Positions 1 through 4,610 of a DNA stretch of 5,758 nucleotides are shown piece by piece. This DNA is from Candidatus Hydrogenedentota bacterium (GTDB lineage Bacteria; Hydrogenedentota; Hydrogenedentia; Hydrogenedentales; SLHB01). Position numbers and translations under genes: made by a program. Below the pieces are notes generated by a model. The model made no database searches and was not told the origin of the DNA. It saw only the letters and a program-made list of their open reading frames with translations. The DNA is taken from the NCBI GenBank assembly GCA_013349485.1, contig DUZM01000135.1, forward strand, positions 1 through 5,758. The letters are read 5' to 3'. Within the stretch, counting starts at the first letter, position 1; each line of letters starts with the position of its first letter.

Positions 1-706
1 GAATAACGCTCGGAACCCAATAGAACGGCCGCACATACGGGTTGTCGGCACTGAACGCGGCGCGCGCTATGTTCACCGTGAAGGCCCGGCCTGTCACGCG
101 CATTAAAATCGAGTCCGCCATCGCCGCGACCACAATCCACGCAAAGAGGCAAAGCAACGTGGCGAACAACGCCTCGATAGGTCGCTTGGCCAAGGTCGAG
201 AACAGCAGCGCCAGCGCACACACGGACGCGGCCCAAACGCTGATAAGGAAGACCTGCAATGCCATCGCGGGGACGGACACGCCGCCCATGAAACTCGCCA
301 GAGACAGCAAGGGCAGCGTGCTTAAGATAAGCAGCTCGGATTGGAGAAACGTCGCAAGGAATTTCGCGAGAAATATGTCCCAACCATGAAAATCTGCCAG
401 CATCAATAGCCCGAGCGTCCGTTCCTCCTTTTCCTCGGCAATGCGGCCGGCGCATAGCACTGGTGCGATAAGGAATACAACGGCTACCTGAAAAAACGTG
501 CACACAACGGCCAACCCCCGGCCGAACTGCTCACCGAAAGAAGCAGAGGTCGAAAGACCCGCAAGTGCGCCCGATGACACCAGCGCGATCAGCCAGATAA
601 AGGTGAGAACCAGCAGAGCGGCCCCGAGCACCAGCACCCGCAACACATACGTGCGCTTGAGCTTCGCGCCCCGCCTCAGTTCCCGTTGTGCCAGCGGCAG
701 TTGCAC
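1..706 (-). CDS. ABC-2 type transporter permease, N-terminal part (runs off left edge)
   Basis: Reading the minus strand from a GTG at 706 gives an uninterrupted frame of 235 codons that leaves the window. The product is very hydrophobic. A short basic N-terminus containing QRELRRG and KRTYVLR (residues 7-23) is followed by membrane segments at about 21-43 and 64-86. A cytoplasmic stretch comes next, with the ABC-2 hallmark EEKEERTLGLLMLADF (91-106), which in this family contacts the ATPase. Further segments lie at about 111-137, 148-172 and 178-199. Such permeases form the membrane channel of ABC exporters. The partner is very likely the ATPase encoded upstream (1225-2178), on the same strand but 518 bp away. 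I chose GTG-706 because AGGA lies 9 nt before it and the family begins close to the QRELRR motif. An in-frame ATG at 790 would add 28 non-hydrophobic residues and has no ribosome binding site. Substrate unknown; the C-terminal part is not visible. Confidence 0.88.
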   Translation of the reverse strand, partial: MQLPLAQRELRRGAKLKRTYVLRVLVLGAALLVLTFIWLIALVSSGALAGLSTSASFGEQFGRGLAVVCTFFQVAVVFLIAPVLCAGRIAEEKEERTLGLLMLADFHGWDIFLAKFLATFLQSELLILSTLPLLSLASFMGGVSVPAMALQVFLISVWAASVCALALLFSTLAKRPIEALFATLLCLFAWIVVAAMADSILMRVTGRAFTVNIARAAFSADNPYVRPFYWVPSVI

Positions 707-715
707 CTGTAATCG

Positions 716-719
716 TCCT
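716..719 (-). promoter_or_regulatory. Ribosome binding site deciding the permease start
   Basis: The minus strand reads AGGA here, 9 nt before the GTG at 706. It favours that GTG over the in-frame ATG at 790, which has only CGATTCCGCG in front of it. The match is short, so the choice is likely rather than certain. Confidence 0.5.
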
Positions 720-750
720 GGTTTGTGGTCGTTCGAGCGTGCCAAGCCAA

Positions 751-779
751 AATCTAAAACGGACAACCGAGAATATGAA
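751..779 (-). promoter_or_regulatory. Weak sigma-70-like promoter candidate for the permease
   Basis: On the minus strand, TTCATA (779-774, 4 of 6 to TTGACA) and TAGATT (756-751, 4 of 6 to TATAAT) are separated by exactly 17 nt. They lie in a local AT-rich patch (about 749-785) in otherwise GC-rich DNA. Transcription would start near 744, some 38 nt before the GTG at 706. This could give the permease its own transcript despite the long gap to the ATPase gene. Two 4-of-6 boxes can occur by chance. Confidence 0.3.
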
Positions 780-867
780 ATCCTTCCCATCGCGGAATCG
801 GATGATGTCGCGATGGCTCAGTGGGCACAGAAGACGCCACCGATAAGAGTCGAAAACAACGGCCCTC

Positions 868-966
868 CCGTCATTGCGAGCACAGCGAAGCAATCTCTTG
901 TGTTTGCAACGACTTACGGGATCGAGATTGCCGCGTCGCTCGGGGACTCGCTCCTCGCAATGACGG
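868..966. repeat. REP-like imperfect palindromic repeat with GTCATTGCGAG ends
   Basis: The outer arms 868-880 and 954-966 are perfect 13-bp inverted copies (core GTCATTGCGAG / CTCGCAATGAC). Inner arms GCAATCTC (890-897) and GAGATTGC (924-931) are a further perfect 8-bp pair, so the roughly 99-bp unit can fold into a long, partly paired hairpin. Elements with these ends, followed by GCGAAGCAATCTC-like sequence, recur between genes in many unrelated bacterial genomes. They are thought to be non-autonomous palindromic elements. No transposase is visible nearby. Confidence 0.8.
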
Positions 967-995
967 TTGTGGATAAGATGTCACGCAACGAATCG

Positions 996-1012
996 CCCCG
1001 CCCCGGGCGGGG
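996..1012. repeat. GC-only quasi-palindrome inside a degenerate second repeat unit
   Basis: CCCCGCCC (996-1003) and GGGCGGGG (1005-1012) are perfect 8-bp inverted arms around one C. The hairpin sits between GTCACGC (980-986) and a perfect copy of the repeat end at 1020-1031. The whole stretch from about 980 to 1031 therefore looks like a decayed or rearranged second copy of the palindromic element. No T-run follows on either strand, so it does not read as an intrinsic terminator. Confidence 0.5.
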
Positions 1013-1019
1013 TCAGGCG

Positions 1020-1031
1020 CTCGCAATGACG
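1020..1031. repeat. Solitary copy of the palindromic repeat end
   Basis: CTCGCAATGACG is identical over 12 bases to 954-965, the right arm of the palindromic element. It has no intact matching left arm. It is about 55 bp from the complete element and supports the idea of a cluster of such elements. Confidence 0.6.
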
Positions 1032-1080
1032 CCCGAGGCGATTTTGCTGGTCGAGACCTCCGGCCTTTGCAGGAGGTAAC

Positions 1081-1203
1081 TGCCGCGTCGCTGTCCGTCC
1101 GCGGGCGAGGCCGTTCCTTGCCACGACGATCGGGGTCGTGCGTTTGCGTTGACCGCGACGTTGAGTCAACCGAGGCAAAAGACTGTCGTGTCGCTGTCCC
1201 TCC
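1081..1203. repeat. Diverged 20-bp direct repeat pair (1081-1100 and 1184-1203)
   Basis: The 20-mers starting at 1081 and 1184 match at 17 of 20 positions and share the 10-mer GTCGCTGTCC. The first 12 bases of the 1081 copy (TGCCGCGTCGCT) also occur exactly at 929-940 inside the large palindrome. The copies are therefore likely pieces of the same repeat family. The roughly 80 bp between them show no gene. Confidence 0.5.
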
Positions 1204-1224
1204 ATACGCACCTACCCTCAACAC

Positions 1225-2178
1225 CTACGTCTGCGGTACGGCCGGCGGCTGGTCGTCGCCGGTGAGTTTGATAAACGCGTCCTCGAGCATGATTTCTTCT
1301 TCGCGGATGGTGAGCACGTTGAACCCGGCGTTGACCAGTATGCTTGCGACGAAACTGAAGTCCTCGACGTTCTCGGCGAGTTCGACGACCACGTGCCCGT
1401 CTTGGACGTAGGCCTCGGTGACTTGACTGTGGGCGACGACGCAATCTCGGGCTTCTTCGGCGCGCTCGACGACGCGGATCTCGAGTCGATGGGCGGTACG
1501 CGCCCGTTTCAGTGCTTCATCGATTGACCCGGCGTAGATCAATCGTCCGTGGTCGATGATGCCGATCTCGGTGCACATATGCCGCAACTCGGACAGAATG
1601 TGCGACGAGATCAGGATGGTTTTGCCCATGGCGCCGAGCGTGCGCAGGATCTCCTGGATCTCGATGCGGGCCCGCGGATCGAGGCCCGACGCCGGTTCGT
1701 CAAGTATGAGCACCTTCGGGTCGTTGATGAGACACCGGGCAAGCCCGAGCCGCTGCCGCATGCCGCGCGACAGCCCCTCGATGAGTTCGTCGCGCTTGTC
1801 GGCCAGGCCCGTCAACTCGATGCAATCCTTCACAACGGTTGCCCGCTCCGCCTCCGGGATGCGGTAGGCCGCTGCGAAAAAATCGAGGTATTCGGCGACG
1901 AGCATGTCGCGGTAGGCGCCGCTCGTATCGGGCATATAGCCGATGACGGGGCGGACGGCCGTGGGTTCGCGGATGACGTCGTGGCCCAGGATGGACGCCG
2001 AGCCGCCGTCCGGGCGAAGCAGAGTAGCAAGGATACGCATGGTCGTGGTCTTGCCGGCGCCGTTCGGGCCGAGGAATCCGAACACGCTGCCCTCAGGCAC
2101 GTCGAACGACAGCCCCTGGAGCGCCCGAGTCTTCCCGAACCATTTGTGTAGATTCTGGATAGAGATAGCGGCCGTCAT
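1225..2178 (-). CDS. ABC transporter ATP-binding protein (ABC-2 exporter ATPase)
   Basis: The 317-residue cytoplasmic ATPase has every core ABC motif. Walker A GPNGAGKT is at 37-44, the signature LSRGM at 136-140, Walker B VLILDEP at 156-162, the D-loop SGLD at 164-167 and the switch histidine H193 in ISSH. The Q-loop position reads GYMPD (80-84), with Asp in place of Gln. Acidic replacements here are common in this exporter subfamily, so activity is still expected. A C-terminal part of about 90 residues (225-317), ending in EEEIMLEDAFIKLTG, is the usual extension of ABC-2/drug-type ATPases. It should energise the permease encoded downstream (706-1). The ATG overlaps the stop of the upstream gene as ATGA (2178-2175), implying translational coupling. 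GAGGAG (2192-2187) lies 8 nt before the start. It resembles GldA/CcmA-type exporter ATPases; the substrate is unknown. Confidence 0.95.
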   Translation of the reverse strand: MTAAISIQNLHKWFGKTRALQGLSFDVPEGSVFGFLGPNGAGKTTTMRILATLLRPDGGSASILGHDVIREPTAVRPVIGYMPDTSGAYRDMLVAEYLDFFAAAYRIPEAERATVVKDCIELTGLADKRDELIEGLSRGMRQRLGLARCLINDPKVLILDEPASGLDPRARIEIQEILRTLGAMGKTILISSHILSELRHMCTEIGIIDHGRLIYAGSIDEALKRARTAHRLEIRVVERAEEARDCVVAHSQVTEAYVQDGHVVVELAENVEDFSFVASILVNAGFNVLTIREEEIMLEDAFIKLTGDDQPPAVPQT

Positions 2179-4094
2179 GATTTCGACTCCTCGTAAGCGA
2201 GGACGAGCAGTGCCCGCTCGCCTTTCTCATTCCTGCGGCGTCCATCGACTTCGAGCGGACACGGCGCGGCGCCCGCGTTTCGGGCGTAGAACACCACGGC
2301 GCCCCGGCGCAGCGCGTCGCGCAGATCGAACTCCCGGCCTTCGGCCAACGGCGCCGCCCGGACGCGCATCAACCCGGACAACACGTCGGACTGGAAGCTG
2401 CTGGAGGTGCGTTGCTCCCTCGCCGTGTCGAGTTGCAGGGCCAGGGATTGTCCCGGCGCAACCGTCCCGGCGGCCTTTCGTATCTTTTCGCCGAACATAA
2501 AGTGGCCGTTATAGAGGGTGAGATCGGAGTTATTGACCAACGTTGCTTCGAGTCCTCCCTCGACCCGTTGCAAATCGAGACGCACGTCCGGATAGCCCTC
2601 GGCGGTTTCACTGGCCGCGTACGTGCGGTACGTCCATATGGGGATCCGCTGAACGAGGATATCCGCGTCTTGATACATCTCGAGACGCTCGTCGGACGTG
2701 CCGAACAGCAATTCCCGGATGGGTCTGAGCAGCCCTTTGTTCTCGAGCCTGATCGTGTAATCCTTGCCCTCCGGCGCGAAGAGACTGACGAGGTCGTAGC
2801 GGAGCGCGGCCCGCTGGTGTTGGCAAATGACGAGCCGTTCCACATTCTTCGCCGCCATCTCGCCGCCGACCCACAGCCGCGCGCCCGTGTACGCGGCAAA
2901 CGTGAAGGCGGCCACGATAACGGGAAACGTCACCCACGTCAGGCTGGGTTTTCCCAAACGGCGCACCAGGAAATAGTCCCCCGGGCCCACCGCGAGGGCA
3001 TACAACGCCATCAGCAGCAACACCAACCCGAGACGGAGCCCCGTGCTCGGCGTCACCGTAACGAGGGTCATCATCGACTGCGCAAACCCGGCCTCCCGCC
3101 AACCGTACCGTCCGCGCCGGAAATCCTCAACGCCCTCGCCACCCTCCTTTTCTTCGCGGACGGCCTCGAGCTGCATGCCCCCGAGGACGTCTTGCCATAG
3201 GGCGTCTCGGCCGCCATAGTCGCGCGCAAACGCGGGCAAGTCCGGCTCGAACGCGAAACACACCACCGAACCCAATCCGTAGTTCCGCCGGACCACGAGC
3301 GGGTAACCGCTCGATTCCAATAAGACCTCGCCGTGGTTCACGCTCCCGGATGTGCCGACGATTCTCGTATGAAAAACGTCCGGCTCGATTTCGGCCATGC
3401 TGCGCGGCACGAACGGCAATAGCGCGGCAAAGGGCCCCTCCGTAAATGCCTGGGTCGCCCGCGAGGCATCCACGACGAGGGTTCCCCCGCGCAACACCCA
3501 GCCCCGCAACGCCTCGACCCGATCCCACGGAATGGGCTCGGGCGACGGCGGCGACAACATCAAGGCGTCGAACATCTCGAGGCCCTCGTGCCGATCGGGA
3601 ATCTGGTCTACACGCAGCAGGAGCTGATGGTAAATGTATTCCTGGTCTTCATTTTCCGTTTTTTGTCCCGGCAGACCGCGCGGCGCCGTGCCAATGACGC
3701 CGAGCAGCGGCGTTGCCTCGGAGAGCACCTTCACGCGCTCGCGGACTTCCGCGATCCTTTTCCCGCGGAGAGTCTCATAGCGAACGACGATGCCGTTCGG
3801 CGCGCCGCACGGCGGCAGGTACAAGAAGACCGATTTCAGGGCCGCGGGCGGCAGCGGGAGGTCGTGCACGGCCCATGTGGACGGCTCGCCGGCAGACGCA
3901 AAAGCGGCGGCAATGCGCCCCTCCCGGTTAACATCGTCGTTGGTGACGATAATTTGCACCGGCGTCATAGCGTCCGGACGGACATAGCCGCCCGCGCCCG
4001 CGAGCACAGTCAACTGCATGTCGCCGTAGCTCGCAGAACCGACCAAAACGGCACACAACCAAACGAGTGGCCAAACCGGGTGCCAGCGCCGCAT
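2175..4094 (-). CDS. Membrane-anchored protein with glutamine-amidotransferase-like domain, ABC-2 operon partner
   Basis: The 639-residue protein is not one I can name. It starts with a signal peptide (MRR, hydrophobic core 7-19, possible cleavage near SASYG, 20-24) and a beta-rich segment with VRPDAMTPVQIIVTN (38-52). A region with the shape of a class I glutamine-amidotransferase-like fold follows (about 127-308). It includes FDALMLSPP (175-183), VEALRGWVLRGGTLVVDA (193-210) and NYGLGSVVCFAFEPD (271-285). The expected nucleophile cysteine is not evident, so a structural rather than catalytic role seems likely. Membrane segments at about 353-370 and 386-408 flank the loop GPGDYFLVRRLGKP (370-383), and a beta-rich C-terminal region follows (410-639). 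Similar proteins often accompany ABC-2 exporters. The start at 4094 was chosen because GGAGG lies 7 nt upstream, the signal peptide begins there, and the promoter at 4148-4120 excludes the longer frame starting at 4148. Confidence 0.85.
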   Translation of the reverse strand: MRRWHPVWPLVWLCAVLVGSASYGDMQLTVLAGAGGYVRPDAMTPVQIIVTNDDVNREGRIAAAFASAGEPSTWAVHDLPLPPAALKSVFLYLPPCGAPNGIVVRYETLRGKRIAEVRERVKVLSEATPLLGVIGTAPRGLPGQKTENEDQEYIYHQLLLRVDQIPDRHEGLEMFDALMLSPPSPEPIPWDRVEALRGWVLRGGTLVVDASRATQAFTEGPFAALLPFVPRSMAEIEPDVFHTRIVGTSGSVNHGEVLLESSGYPLVVRRNYGLGSVVCFAFEPDLPAFARDYGGRDALWQDVLGGMQLEAVREEKEGGEGVEDFRRGRYGWREAGFAQSMMTLVTVTPSTGLRLGLVLLLMALYALAVGPGDYFLVRRLGKPSLTWVTFPVIVAAFTFAAYTGARLWVGGEMAAKNVERLVICQHQRAALRYDLVSLFAPEGKDYTIRLENKGLLRPIRELLFGTSDERLEMYQDADILVQRIPIWTYRTYAASETAEGYPDVRLDLQRVEGGLEATLVNNSDLTLYNGHFMFGEKIRKAAGTVAPGQSLALQLDTAREQRTSSSFQSDVLSGLMRVRAAPLAEGREFDLRDALRRGAVVFYARNAGAAPCPLEVDGRRRNEKGERALLVLAYEESKS

Positions 4095-4101
4095 TTGTAC
4101 A

Positions 4102-4106
4102 CCTCC
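4102..4106 (-). promoter_or_regulatory. Strong ribosome binding site fixing the start at 4094
   Basis: The minus strand reads GGAGG (within GGGAGGTG, 4107-4100), 7 nt before the ATG at 4094. The two in-frame upstream ATGs, at 4148 and 4109, lack such a site. The first also overlaps the predicted -35 box. Confidence 0.85.
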
Positions 4107-4119
4107 CATTTTCCCCGTT

Positions 4120-4148
4120 ATGGTACCTGCCCCCGCGCGCCCAGTCAA
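4120..4148 (-). promoter_or_regulatory. Sigma-70-like promoter of the minus-strand ABC operon
   Basis: On the minus strand, TTGACT (4148-4143, 5 of 6 to TTGACA) and TACCAT (4125-4120, 4 of 6 to TATAAT) have a 17-nt GC-rich spacer. Predicted initiation near 4113 leaves a leader of about 19 nt that consists of little more than the ribosome binding site. Position, spacing and agreement with the start at 4094 make this the best promoter in the window. Confidence 0.65.
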
Positions 4149-4231
4149 TGCGCACCGCTTACCCTACGTGAATACTACTCTTGAGGCGCGCCCTTATTCG
4201 GCCGTGGCCTGCGCGCAAAAACGCCTCCCAT

Positions 4232-4261
4232 TTGACTTGTTTTTGGCGGGCATGGTAAGGT
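4232..4261 (+). promoter_or_regulatory. Candidate promoter for SRP RNA and possibly dnaX
   Basis: TTGACT (4232-4237, 5 of 6 to consensus) is followed after 18 nt by TAAGGT (4256-4261, 3 of 6). TGG stands directly in front of it, like an extended -10. Initiation would fall near 4268, about 40 nt before the first recognisable SRP RNA base, so the 5' end would need processing. The -35 box is good and the -10 box poor. Confidence 0.4.
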
Positions 4262-4307
4262 CAAGAATCCTTCGGAAACGGGGCTGATGCAGCCTGGTTT
4301 TGCCCGC

Positions 4308-4580
4308 GCTAGATGGGGCGCTCCCGGTGCCCTGAACTCGAAACCCGGGTCATGCGAGGTCGAATTCCCGCCCGAGGGCGTTTTATCCTTTAGTCAGGTT
4401 CGAGGCACGTGGTGTTGACGGCTGGGTCCTACTCAACGGGGTGCTGCCGAACCCGGTCAGGTCTTGACGGAAGCAGCCGTAGGTGGTTTTCCTCGTGTGC
4501 TGTAGGAGCGCCTGGCCCGAGCTAACGACCTCGAGGCCGTTCTGGGTACGCGTTCGACGGCGGGTGCGCGGGCGTTTCTC
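4308..4580 (+). ncRNA. ffs: Signal recognition particle RNA, large bacterial type with Alu domain
   Basis: This RNA pairs with the Ffh protein to target nascent membrane proteins to the translocon. The S-domain signature is plain: GGTCAGGTC (4455-4463) and GGAAGCAGCC (4469-4478) enclose the apical loop. The 5' part, beginning GCTAGATGGGG (4308-4318), with CGGTGCCCTG (4325-4334) and TCGAATTCC (4360-4368), is the Alu-domain pattern of large bacterial SRP RNAs. Pairings that can be read directly are GGGCG 4316-4320 with CGCCC 4369-4373, CCCGG 4323-4327 with CCGGG 4345-4349, GGGT 4424-4427 with GCCC 4515-4518, CCTAC 4428-4432 with GTAGG 4502-4506, and CGG 4454-4456 with CCG 4477-4479. A length near 270 nt fits the large class. 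The 5' end is good to a few bases; the 3' end is an estimate. The apical loop is UGAC (4465-4468) rather than GGAA. The gene stands just upstream of dnaX, as scr does in Bacillus subtilis. Confidence 0.93.
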
Positions 4581-4600
4581 CATTTCTATCACGTCGATTC

Positions 4601-4605
4601 GAGGG
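4601..4605 (+). promoter_or_regulatory. Ribosome binding site of dnaX
   Basis: GAGGG lies 5 nt before the ATG at 4611. No separate promoter or terminator is apparent in the roughly 30 nt between the SRP RNA and this site, so dnaX may be read from the SRP RNA promoter. Confidence 0.55.
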
Positions 4606-4610
4606 CACGC

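Larger units (their letters stand above)
707..1224. other. 518-bp gap between ATPase and permease genes, filled with repeats
   Basis: No credible gene lies here. The open frames on either strand translate to Arg/Ser/Thr-rich, low-hydrophobicity sequence that simply reads through the repeats. The stretch contains a large imperfect palindrome (868-966), a GC-rich quasi-palindrome (996-1012), a lone half-copy of the palindrome arm (1020-1031), a diverged 20-bp direct repeat (1081-1100 and 1184-1203) and a weak promoter candidate near the permease. I see no hairpin followed by a T-run on the minus strand, so read-through from the ATPase gene into the permease gene is possible. Confidence 0.75.
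4095..4307. other. Divergent intergenic region between the ABC operon and the SRP RNA gene
   Basis: These 213 bp hold the outward-facing promoters of the two units (4148-4120 on minus, 4232-4261 on plus). I see no gene here. A short hairpin, GGCTG-ATG-CAGCC (4282-4294) followed shortly by TTTT (4298-4301), lies just before the SRP RNA. Its 5-bp stem is too weak to call a terminator. Confidence 0.65.

Noticed and set aside
42..389. 115-codon plus-strand frame at the left edge
   Set aside because: It is antisense to the permease, whose hydrophobic segments and EEKEERTLGLL motif are clear on the minus strand.
731..747. TGGCACG on the minus strand, as in a sigma-54 -24 element
   Set aside because: The matching -12 TTGC element is absent at the required distance.
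498..1079. 193-codon plus-strand frame
   Set aside because: It spans the antisense of the permease start and then the repeat island, and has no coherent domain.
871..1224. 117-codon minus-strand frame between the ATPase and permease genes
   Set aside because: Its product is Arg/Ser-rich and is made by translating the palindromic and direct repeats. Such spurious repeat-derived proteins are common in databases.
1549..2151. 200-codon open frame on the plus strand
   Set aside because: It is antisense to the ABC ATPase, whose complete motif set proves the minus frame.
2412..3200. 262-codon open frame on the plus strand
   Set aside because: It is a GC-rich antisense shadow of the 639-residue membrane protein, with Arg/Glu/His-rich product and no recognisable start context.
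3588..4184. 198-codon open frame on the plus strand
   Set aside because: It runs antisense through the signal peptide, ribosome binding site and promoter of the minus-strand operon.
4282..4301. Hairpin plus TTTT resembling an intrinsic terminator before the SRP RNA
   Set aside because: The stem has only 5 bp with a 3-nt loop, the T-run is four bases and is offset by TGG, and no upstream plus-strand gene needs terminating.
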